In this document: positions 25,032-31,589 of the stretch, piece after piece
Position numbering within the stretch: position 1 is the first letter of the stretch
Layout of the letters: the number at the start of each line of letters is the position of its first letter
DNA from: Vulcanimicrobiota bacterium
GTDB taxonomy: Bacteria > Vulcanimicrobiota > Vulcanimicrobiia > Vulcanimicrobiales > Vulcanimicrobiaceae
DNA length: 64,000 bases
Assembly: GCA_019235995.1 (NCBI GenBank)
Contig: JAFAJV010000028.1
Location: 1 to 64,000, forward strand
Direction: 5' to 3'
Translations under genes and position numbers: made by a program
The notes under the pieces: model-generated
What the model saw: the letters and a program-made list of their open reading frames with translations, nothing else
Told to the model about the DNA's origin: nothing
Databases searched by the model: none

Positions 25032-25785
25032 TGGCGCGTGCCCTGAGCTCGTCGTACCCCTCGCGCTCGATCCTGTGCGCGAGATCGACTCCACCGGTCT
25101 TGACGATCCGCCCGTCGATCATCACGTGCACGACGTCGGGAATGACGTACTGCAGGATGCGCGGATAGTGCGTGATGATGAGGAAGCCGGTGTTCACGCC
25201 CTCGTCGCTCGCGCGCAGCGCCGCGATCGAGCTCCCGACGGCTTTGAGCGCGTCGATGTCGAGGCCGGAGTCGGTCTCGTCGAGGATCGCGTATTTCGGC
25301 GCGAGCACCGCGAGCTGCAGCATCTCCAGGCGCTTTTTCTCACCGCCCGAGAAGCCATCGTTCAGGTAGCGGCCCATGAACGACGGATCGATGCCGAGCT
25401 GCTCCATCTTTTCGAGGAGCAGCGCGCGAAACTTCGCCGGGGGAAGATCGCCGGGGCGCTCCGCCTGGCGCGCCGCGTGGAGAAAGTTCGCGACCTTGAC
25501 GCCGGGTATCGCGGCCGGATATTGAAACGAGAGGAAGAGCCCGGCGCGCGCGCGCTTATCCGGCGGCAGCGCGAGCAGGTCTTGGCCGTCCAGCTCGACG
25601 CGGCCGGTCACGTCGTACTGGGGGTGTCCGGTCAGCGAGAAGGCTAGCGTGGACTTGCCGCTGCCGTTGGGACCCATCAGGGCGTGCACGCGGCGCGGCT
25701 CGACCGTCAAATCGATGCCCTTGAGGATCTCGTTTCCGGCGACCCTGCAGCGTAAATCTTTGATCTGGAGGCCTGGCTGAAGCAT
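25024..25785 (-). CDS. sufC: Fe-S cluster assembly ATPase SufC
   Basis: ABC-type ATPase of the SUF complex, cytoplasmic, 253 residues. Walker A is GPNGSGKST at about residues 38-46, the signature loop is FSGGEKKRLEML, Walker B is YAILDETDSGLD and the switch His is in ITHYPRIL. The ATG at 25785 is only about 7 bases after the -10 hexamer, so the mRNA is probably leaderless. It is the first gene of sufC-sufD-sufS-sufU and is divergent from sufR. Confidence 0.96.
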   Translation of the reverse strand: MLQPGLQIKDLRCRVAGNEILKGIDLTVEPRRVHALMGPNGSGKSTLAFSLTGHPQYDVTGRVELDGQDLLALPPDKRARAGLFLSFQYPAAIPGVKVANFLHAARQAERPGDLPPAKFRALLLEKMEQLGIDPSFMGRYLNDGFSGGEKKRLEMLQLAVLAPKYAILDETDSGLDIDALKAVGSSIAALRASDEGVNTGFLIITHYPRILQYVIPDVVHVMIDGRIVKTGGVDLAHRIEREGYDELRARAIA

Positions 25786-25792
25786 GCGATTT

Positions 25793-25822
25793 ATCCTAGC
25801 CGAGGCTCTCTTAGAAAGTCAA
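25793..25822 (-). promoter_or_regulatory. predicted sigma-70 promoter of sufCDSU
   Basis: On the minus strand a -35 TTGACT (25817-25822) and a -10 TAGGAT (25793-25798) are separated by 18 bases. The predicted transcription start falls at or next to the sufC ATG (25785), with 7 bases between the -10 and the ATG and no Shine-Dalgarno sequence. Confidence 0.65.
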
Positions 25823-25833
25823 GGAAAAACTTT
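25815..25833. promoter_or_regulatory. candidate SufR operator
   Basis: The inverted repeat AAAGT-N9-ACTTT covers the -35 region of the sufC promoter and touches the -35 of sufR. It lies near the centre of a larger mirror arrangement flanked by a perfect 9-base inverted repeat (25792-25800 and 25853-25861) that contains both -10 hexamers. Binding by SufR is inferred from position only. Confidence 0.45.
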
Positions 25834-25860
25834 ACTATCTGCCGCCATTCGTGCTAGGAT
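25831..25860 (+). promoter_or_regulatory. predicted sigma-70 promoter of sufR
   Basis: The plus strand has a -35-like TTTACT (25831-25836) and a -10 TAGGAT (25855-25860) with an 18-base spacer. The -10 is identical to that of sufC on the other strand. Only 10 bases separate it from the sufR ATG, which implies a leader of three or four bases. Confidence 0.5.
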
Positions 25861-25870
25861 AGCGCCGAAG

Positions 25871-26512
25871 ATGCACGTCGACCGCTTCTTTCAAACGACC
25901 CGAGGGAAGATCGTCAGCGAGCTTCGCCGTCACGGCTCCGCATCCGCGGCGGACCTGGCGCGCTCGTTCGGGCTGTCGCCCAATGCGGTTCGCCAGCAAC
26001 TGATGGTGCTCGAGCGCGATGGGTTGGTTGCCGAGCGGTCGGTCCGGCGCGGGCCGACCAAGCCTACATTTGAATTCTCCTTGACCCCGGAGGCCGACCG
26101 GCTGTTCCCTCAGGGTTACGACAAGATGCTCACAGCCGTGCTGCGGGAGCTGCGGGATCAATTCGGCTCCGCGGGCGTCGAGCGAATCTTCGACGGCCTC
26201 TCGCGTCGCGCCGTGGAGCGCGCCCGCCTGGAGGTCACGGCGCAGGAGCCCGAGCAGCGCGTCGCCCAGCTCACGGACATGCTGCGCAAGTCCGGCGTGG
26301 TCGCCGAATACAGCCTGATCGACGGCGGATTCGTCCTCCACGAGCACACGTGTCCCTACTCGAGCGCGGCCAAGGAAAACCCCGAAGTTTGCCAAGTGAT
26401 CCATCACGTGATCGACGAGACGCTCGGCGGCGAGCACGAGCAGACCGAATCGTTGGCGCACGGCGGAAAACAGTGCCGTTTCGAGCTCCGTCCAAAGGAA
26501 TTGGCTATCTAG
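25871..26512 (+). CDS. sufR: Fe-S-sensing transcriptional regulator SufR
   Basis: DeoR/ArsR-like regulator that represses suf genes when its [4Fe-4S] cluster is present. The protein has 213 residues: a winged helix at about 8-62 (SAADLARSFGLSPNAVRQQL) and three cysteines near the C-terminus, Cys161, Cys174 and Cys202, in the SufR arrangement. I chose ATG 25871; the longer frame upstream crosses the promoter region. It is divergent from sufC with an 85-base shared control region. The U-type scaffold gene starts on the base after its stop. Confidence 0.92.
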   Translation: MHVDRFFQTTRGKIVSELRRHGSASAADLARSFGLSPNAVRQQLMVLERDGLVAERSVRRGPTKPTFEFSLTPEADRLFPQGYDKMLTAVLRELRDQFGSAGVERIFDGLSRRAVERARLEVTAQEPEQRVAQLTDMLRKSGVVAEYSLIDGGFVLHEHTCPYSSAAKENPEVCQVIHHVIDETLGGEHEQTESLAHGGKQCRFELRPKELAI

Positions 26513-27001
26513 ATGGACTTTCCAAAGTTCCAGCGCCTCGTCGAAGAGCGTAGCGGATTTCGCACCATGGAGAACGCTACGGCGAGCGGCGAGTACTTCA
26601 GCGACTCGTGCGGCGACATGTACAACTTTTTCTTGAAAGTTGGGCCGGGCGCGGTGATCGAGGACATCACCTACTTCACGACCGGCTGCGGGTTCGGCAC
26701 GGCCACATGCAGTCTGGTCGTCGAGCTCGCCAAGGGCAAGACCATCGAGCAGGCCGGGCAAATCTCCCCGGCCGACATCGAGAAACAGCTCGACGGCTAC
26801 CCCGAGAAGAAGAAGGACTATCCGGAGCGCGCCCTCGAGGCGCTCCACGTCGCGCTCGACGATTACCGCGACAAGGTCGCCGGCGGGTCCGTGCCCGACT
26901 ACGCCGCGATGCCGCGCGCTGCGGCGCCTCCGCAACCGCGCGCCGCGCAGGCACCGCCGGCGAACGACGAACCGGGGAAGCTGCTCATCAAACTGCGCTA
27001 A
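26513..27001 (+). CDS. IscU/NifU N-terminal-like Fe-S scaffold, atypical
   Basis: A 162-residue U-type scaffold relative, probably helping Fe-S assembly. The core has SDSCGDMYNFFLKV with Cys33, then an FTTGCGFGTATCSLV segment with two cysteines. The usual third ligand Cys near residue 105 is absent; a second Cys within the GTATC loop may replace it. Residues 125-162 are an Ala/Pro-rich tail. The ATG is the base after the sufR stop, so it belongs to the sufR operon, controlled apart from sufU on the other strand. It overlaps convergent thpR by 14 bases. Confidence 0.82.
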   Translation: MDFPKFQRLVEERSGFRTMENATASGEYFSDSCGDMYNFFLKVGPGAVIEDITYFTTGCGFGTATCSLVVELAKGKTIEQAGQISPADIEKQLDGYPEKKKDYPERALEALHVALDDYRDKVAGGSVPDYAAMPRAAAPPQPRAAQAPPANDEPGKLLIKLR

Positions 27002-27551
27002 CCGATAGCCGCACGTCTCCGACGCGTTCGTAGCGGGAAGTGTTGTTTGCGCGGTCCGGAAGCGATTCGAACAGCGTCAGGCGCTCCACGCGCAGCGGGA
27101 TCGCAGGGACCTCGATGAGCGGCAGCGGATGCGTCGGCGCCTTAACCCGCGCGATCGTCACGTGCGCCACAGAGTCGTTCTTGAATTCGAAGCCGCGGGC
27201 GGCGTAGGCGCTCCGCACCGTCTGCGACAGGGCGCGAAAGGGCGCACCCTGCTCGCGCGCACCGACGTAGGCGATGCGGGGGCGCCGCTCGTGGGGAAAG
27301 CCGCCGACTTTGTCGAGCGTAACGGCGAAGGGCGCGATTCTCGCGGCCGCGTCGAGCGCCTCCACGACGCCGGCGTACTGCTCAGCCCCGACGTAGCCCA
27401 AGAATGCGAGCGTAAGGTGAAGCTTGTCGCGCGCCTCGTAGTGCGCCGCGAAACCAGTACGCACGAGCCGCTCCGAGATCGCCGCGCACGCTTCGCGCGC
27501 CGTTTCGTCGAGGTCGATTCCGACGAAGAGCCGGCGCTTGCGCTCGTTCAC
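26988..27551 (-). CDS. thpR: RNA 2',3'-cyclic phosphodiesterase ThpR
   Basis: 2H-phosphoesterase that opens 2',3'-cyclic phosphates to 2'-phosphates and may have RNA ligase activity; 187 residues. The two HxTx motifs are HLTLAFLG and HVTIARV, and the N-terminus MNERKRRLFVGIDLDE is typical. I chose GTG 27551, which overlaps the upstream MBL gene stop (gtga); the longer frame mirrors that gene. It is the last gene of the folD operon. Confidence 0.9.
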   Translation of the reverse strand: MNERKRRLFVGIDLDETAREACAAISERLVRTGFAAHYEARDKLHLTLAFLGYVGAEQYAGVVEALDAAARIAPFAVTLDKVGGFPHERRPRIAYVGAREQGAPFRALSQTVRSAYAARGFEFKNDSVAHVTIARVKAPTHPLPLIEVPAIPLRVERLTLFESLPDRANNTSRYERVGDVRLSVSAV

Positions 27552-28183
27552 TGCAGGTACGGGTTCGAGCGGCGCTCGACGCCGATCGTCGTAGATGGTC
27601 CGTGGCCGGGGACGACCGGCGTGGCGTCCGCATATGGCAGCAAATGGGTGCGGATGGAGCGCACGATGTCCCCCATGGACGTCCCGCCGAGATCCCATCG
27701 CCCGATCGAACCGGCGAAGAGCGTGTCGCCGGTGAGCAGCGTGGTGTCTCGCCCGTCCCCGACGGCGAAACAAACGCTGCCCGGCGTGTGGCCCGGCGTG
27801 TGGTGCACGCCCACGGAGATAGACCCGAGCTCGAGGAGCTGTCCGTCGCGCAGCTCACCGTCGAGCCTGACGACCGAAGGCGCGGCCGGCAATCCCAGCC
27901 ACTGCGCTTGCCACGCGAGGGTCGCGTAGAGCGGCAGATCCGCGGGGTGCAGCAGCGCGGCTCCCCCCGCACGCTCCCGCAGCCTACCGAGATCGCCGAT
28001 GTGGTCGATGTGCGCGTGAGTGTGCACCAGGTATTCGGCGCGCCAGCCGCTCCGCTGCAGCAATGCTGCGACCTCGTCCACGCCGTCGCCGCCGTCCACG
28101 ACGATGGCCGCGCCGGATTTTTCATCGGCGATGACGGTGCAGTTGCAGGCGAGCGGCCCGACGGGAAACGTTCGAATGATCAC
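27548..28183 (-). CDS. MBL-fold hydrolase, glyoxalase II-like
   Basis: Glyoxalase II-type metallo-hydrolase of 211 residues. The metal motif THAHIDHIGD, a second-shell HHTPGHTPGS, the bridging Asp in LTGDTLF and a PGHGPSTT histidine are present, so two metals are expected. It is shorter than GloB and lacks its C-terminal substrate helix, so it belongs to the YcbL-like group with an undefined thioester substrate. I chose GTG 28183; AAAGGG is very close upstream. The gene lies between the flavin reductase (5-base gap) and thpR (overlap). Confidence 0.88.
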   Translation of the reverse strand: MIIRTFPVGPLACNCTVIADEKSGAAIVVDGGDGVDEVAALLQRSGWRAEYLVHTHAHIDHIGDLGRLRERAGGAALLHPADLPLYATLAWQAQWLGLPAAPSVVRLDGELRDGQLLELGSISVGVHHTPGHTPGSVCFAVGDGRDTTLLTGDTLFAGSIGRWDLGGTSMGDIVRSIRTHLLPYADATPVVPGHGPSTTIGVERRSNPYLQ

Positions 28184-28188
28184 GCCCT

Positions 28189-28671
28189 TTAGTCGACGTG
28201 GATGCCGAAGTCGTGGAAGCCGCCGTTGAAGTATCCGAGCGGCGAACCGGCGCGGGCGTTGCATGACAGCACGCGACCGACCAAGATCGAGTGCGAGCCG
28301 ATTTGATGTTCGTGCGAGACCTCGCAGTCGAAGTGCGCGATCGCGCCGCCCAAGACGGGCGCGCCCGTCGCGTCGATCGCGTACTCGACGCCGGCGAACT
28401 GACGGTCCCGAACCTTTCCCGAGAAGCGCTCGGCGAGGCGTCGCTGGTCGCCGGCGAGCACGTTGACGCAAAACACGCGCGACGTCGAGATGAACAGGTA
28501 GCTGCGGGCCTCCCGATTGATGCAGATCAGCAGCGATGGCGGCTCGAGCGACACGCTCGCGAAGGCGTTGACGGTGATCCCACGCGGTTCTCCCTCCTTG
28601 AGGGTGGTCACGACCGTGACCCCCGTGGGCACGTGGCGCATAGCGTGCCGAAAGGCCGCAGCGCTCGTCAT
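28189..28671 (-). CDS. flavin reductase-like FMN-binding protein
   Basis: DIM6/NTAB-type FMN-binding split-barrel of 160 residues. The FMN-binding GVTVVTT stretch, the GITVNAFASVSLEPPSLLIC block and the C-terminal GSHSILVGRVLSC strand match the reductase component of two-component flavin monooxygenases. No monooxygenase gene is adjacent, so its partner is unknown. The ATG overlaps the O-methyltransferase stop (atga). Confidence 0.88.
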   Translation of the reverse strand: MTSAAAFRHAMRHVPTGVTVVTTLKEGEPRGITVNAFASVSLEPPSLLICINREARSYLFISTSRVFCVNVLAGDQRRLAERFSGKVRDRQFAGVEYAIDATGAPVLGGAIAHFDCEVSHEHQIGSHSILVGRVLSCNARAGSPLGYFNGGFHDFGIHVD

Positions 28672-29207
28672 TGCCGGCGTGCGCCGATGCCGGTGCCCTC
28701 GCCGAGCGGTAAAACTGTCGCGTCGAGCGCTGGATGCGTGAGAAACCGTCGTACGAAATCCGCGGCGGGCGTGCAGTCGTAGAAGATCGCCAGACCCGAG
28801 AGCTTGAGCATCGGTATCACCAGCTCGAGGTACCGGCTATAGTCCTCGCGGCCGGATGCGACGAATACGATGTCGAGGTTGCGCTGAGGAAAATTCTCGA
28901 GCAATTCCGGAGCCGGCGTATTGAAAAGCTCGATGTAGTCGTCCTCGCCGGCGCGACGAAAATATTCGAGCGCGACCTCAGTGTGAGCGGCTTCGCGCTC
29001 CACCGTCCAGATTCTGCCCATGCGCGGTTGAGCCAGCGCCATCGACAGCGTGGAGTAGCCATATGAAGTGCCGACCTCGAGAATACGGTTCGCTTGCATG
29101 GCCGTGACCATCGTGGACAGGAAGCGCCCCATCTCACGCGAGACGACGGGGACGCGGTCCTTGTGTGCGCGCTGCTCCAACTCGAGCAGGATCGGATGCG
29201 TTCCCAC
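28668..29207 (-). CDS. O-methyltransferase (catechol-OMT-like family 3)
   Basis: SAM-dependent methyltransferase of 179 residues. SAM motif I is ILEVGTSYGYSTLSMA at about residues 42-57, and there is an IWTVEREAAHTEVA acidic-loop segment. The catalytic metal-site Asp common in this family is replaced: the motif reads IVFVASGREDYSRYLE where FIDADK is expected, so classical catechol chemistry is doubtful. The GTG start follows the folD stop by one base. Confidence 0.78.
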   Translation of the reverse strand: MGTHPILLELEQRAHKDRVPVVSREMGRFLSTMVTAMQANRILEVGTSYGYSTLSMALAQPRMGRIWTVEREAAHTEVALEYFRRAGEDDYIELFNTPAPELLENFPQRNLDIVFVASGREDYSRYLELVIPMLKLSGLAIFYDCTPAADFVRRFLTHPALDATVLPLGEGTGIGARRQ

Positions 29208-29208
29208 T

Positions 29209-30090
29209 TCAAGTCGCCTTGGGCGCCGCGTAACGAGCGACCTGCGACCGCTCCGCGGCCTTCACGACGTTGCGCAGCAGAGCCACATTCGTCACGGGTC
29301 CGACGCCGCCAGGCACGGGCGTAATGGCGCCCGCGACGCGTGCCGCACTCTCAAAATCTACGTCGCCTTTCAACGCTCCATTCACCATCGTCGTGCCGAC
29401 GTCGATGACGGTCGCGCCGGGCATTAGGTCTTCGCCGCGCACGAGCCCAGGCGAGCCCGCGGCGACGACGACGACCTCTGCCGTCTTTAGGTACTGTTGA
29501 AGCCCACGCGATTCGCGATGCAGTATCGTGACCGTCGCGTCTTGGGCGATCATCAGCCACGCGACGGGAGCTCCGACGACGATCGAGCGCCCGACGATCG
29601 CGGCGCGGCGTCCACGCAGCGGCCAGTGCGGGCTGCGCTCGAGAAGAAGCATCACCGCGGCGGGCGTCGCCGGGACGTACTCGGTCCCGCTGCCGAATGC
29701 CAGGTGGCCCTGGTTCGTGGGGTGAGTGCCATCCACGTCCTTGTGCGCGGGAATCGCGTCCGCGATCTCGCGGATCGGCAGATGTGCCGGCAGGGGCTGC
29801 TGCAACATGACACCGTGCGTCGCCGGATCTGCGTGAAGGCGCTCCAGCCGGAACCGGATCTCTTCCAGCCTGGCGGTTTCCGGCACCCGGTCCACGCTGA
29901 CGTCGACGCCGACCCGCTCGCCCGTCCGCGCGAGGTTGCGAACGTAAGAGTTGCTCGATTCGTTCTCTCCCACGAAGACGACGACGAGGCGAGGATGAAT
30001 CCCGCTGTCGCGCAACGCACTCGTACGGGCGAGGAGTTCCGTGCGCAACTCCGCCGCGAGGCTTCGTCCGTCGAGAATCAAGGCAGGCAC
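29209..30090 (-). CDS. folD: methylenetetrahydrofolate dehydrogenase/cyclohydrolase FolD
   Basis: Interconverts 5,10-methylene- and 10-formyl-tetrahydrofolate with NADP; 293 residues. The substrate-binding LQQPLPAHL, KDVDGTHP and the C-terminal TPVPGGVGPVTNVALL signatures are present, and the NADP site is VGRSIVVGAPVAW. Where the family has YVxxK with the catalytic lysine, this protein reads YVRNLART, so the lysine aligns with Leu. Family knowledge says that lysine is needed for cyclohydrolase activity. It starts at GTG 30090, 18 bases from the divergent thioredoxin start, and heads a five-gene operon. Confidence 0.9.
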   Translation of the reverse strand: MPALILDGRSLAAELRTELLARTSALRDSGIHPRLVVVFVGENESSNSYVRNLARTGERVGVDVSVDRVPETARLEEIRFRLERLHADPATHGVMLQQPLPAHLPIREIADAIPAHKDVDGTHPTNQGHLAFGSGTEYVPATPAAVMLLLERSPHWPLRGRRAAIVGRSIVVGAPVAWLMIAQDATVTILHRESRGLQQYLKTAEVVVVAAGSPGLVRGEDLMPGATVIDVGTTMVNGALKGDVDFESAARVAGAITPVPGGVGPVTNVALLRNVVKAAERSQVARYAAPKAT

Positions 30091-30108
30091 GCCGTCGCCG
30101 TTTCGTCC

Positions 30109-30678
30109 GTGGAAGGAGGGGCACCTACGCTACAGAGCTCGGCAACGTACCGTTACATCGTTTGGCTCATCGTGCTCGTGGCGGCGGCGGTGACCGTCCT
30201 GGTTCTCGAACCGTTTTTCGTCTCGAGGCCCGCTAAGACGGCCGGTCCCGCAGGGCTCGTCGGACAGTCCGCACCGGTCTTTGAGTTGCGCGACGACCGC
30301 GGTGCGTCCGTTTCGCTCGCGCGCTATCGCGGACGTCTGGTCGTCATGAACCTGTGGGCCTCATGGTGCCCGCCATGTCGCGCGGAGATGCCCGACCTGC
30401 AACGCTTGGCTACGCTGTATGCCGGCCGAGATCTCGTCATCGTCGGAGTGAATGAGGGCGAGTCGCCGCAACGCGCCGGCGCCTTCGCGAGCTCACTGCG
30501 CATTCGCTTTCCGATATGGATCGATTCCGGCGAGCAATACGGCCGCACCTACGCGGCTCTGGGACTTCCCACGACGATCATCGTGGACCGGAGCGGGATC
30601 GTCGCGCGCGGCTTCGACGGCGCGCTGACGTTCGATCAGATGAGGGCAGCCGTCGGCCCGCTGTTGGCGCAACGGTGA
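30109..30678 (+). CDS. TlpA/ResA-like membrane-anchored thioredoxin
   Basis: Periplasm-facing thiol-disulfide protein of about 183-189 residues. A single signal-anchor helix (YIVWLIVLVAAAVTVLVLEP) precedes a thioredoxin domain with the active site WASWCPPCRAEMPDL and the cis-Pro LGLPTTIIVD, as in CcmG/ResA proteins that reduce apocytochrome c. GTG 30109 is the only canonical start before the helix, but a strong AAGGAGG (30113-30119) lies downstream of it and is spaced exactly 7 bases from in-frame ACG 30127, which may be the real start. The stop overlaps the next gene (gtga). Confidence 0.88.
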   Translation: MEGGAPTLQSSATYRYIVWLIVLVAAAVTVLVLEPFFVSRPAKTAGPAGLVGQSAPVFELRDDRGASVSLARYRGRLVVMNLWASWCPPCRAEMPDLQRLATLYAGRDLVIVGVNEGESPQRAGAFASSLRIRFPIWIDSGEQYGRTYAALGLPTTIIVDRSGIVARGFDGALTFDQMRAAVGPLLAQR

Positions 30679-31577
30679 GCGCATTCGTGGTCACGTCGCT
30701 CCTGGTCGTGGCGGGCGTCGTCGTCGGGATCGTGATCCCCGGACGCGCCGTCTACCACGCGGGGTGGTACAACGTTGCGCTGCTCGCGCTCGCGATTTAC
30801 ACGGTTGCCGCGGCGCGCAGGCGCTTTCGCGCCGCGCGTGCAGCGCGTGCGCGAGCGGCGATCGTCGCGCTGGCCTTCGGGACGGCGACCGTCGCGGTGG
30901 CGGGCGCGGCGAGCGGTCTGCTCGGCCCGGACGATCAGACGGTCGTCGGTGCGCCGGGACAGCGCGTTAAGGTAGAAGGACTCGGCACGCTCGCCTTTCC
31001 GTTCTTCGGGCAGTCTTCGGTTGTACCCGACGTCGTGCTCGAGCGTCCGCCGAGTTCGGCGCTGACGATCGGCGGCAGCGCGCGCGACACGGGGAGCTTC
31101 ATCCTACGCAGCGTGCCGAGAGACGTCGCATATGTCGAGGCGCGTGACCCGCGCGGCGGCCGTCTCACCGTCACGCAGCCGACCGGCGGCGTGTTTCTCT
31201 CGCCCGTGCTCCTGATGCAGCACCGGCAGAGTCTCGCCGGGCTGGATCTTCCGTTCGATTCCTTCAACGTTCCGGCCGCGCGACGGGTCGTCAAGGCGGT
31301 GCTCTTCACGCCGGCACAGGCGGCGATGCTGCTGCACGGCCGCGATCGTCCCGGCGAGGCGGCCGTGCTCTTCGCGGTCGACGATGAAAACGAGCGGCTC
31401 CTGCCGCACGCGATCGCGCTGAGCGCCGGCGGTCAGCCCGTCAGGGTGGGGGGCCTTGTCCTGCGCGCCACGGTGCAGTCCTATCCCGCCATCGAGGTGG
31501 TATCCACGCCGAATCTCATCGCGACCGCGCTCGGCGCGCTGCTCGTTATCGGCGCGATCGCAGCGCTCACGTTGTAG
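30675..31577 (+). CDS. membrane protein, possibly cytochrome-c-maturation related
   Basis: Unrecognised 300-residue integral membrane protein. Helices lie at about residues 2-22, 28-45 and 60-80; a large extracytoplasmic beta-rich domain spans 85-275, and a final helix spans about 280-300. The C-terminal segment RVGGLVLRATVQSYPAIEVVSTPN followed by a helix recalls the end of ResB/Ccs1 proteins, and the coupled upstream thioredoxin fits that idea, but no haem ligands are evident. The GTG overlaps the thioredoxin stop. Its 3' end faces the glycosidase gene 12 bases away. Confidence 0.72.
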   Translation: MSAFVVTSLLVVAGVVVGIVIPGRAVYHAGWYNVALLALAIYTVAAARRRFRAARAARARAAIVALAFGTATVAVAGAASGLLGPDDQTVVGAPGQRVKVEGLGTLAFPFFGQSSVVPDVVLERPPSSALTIGGSARDTGSFILRSVPRDVAYVEARDPRGGRLTVTQPTGGVFLSPVLLMQHRQSLAGLDLPFDSFNVPAARRVVKAVLFTPAQAAMLLHGRDRPGEAAVLFAVDDENERLLPHAIALSAGGQPVRVGGLVLRATVQSYPAIEVVSTPNLIATALGALLVIGAIAALTL

Positions 31578-31589
31578 TCGCGCGCGGGA

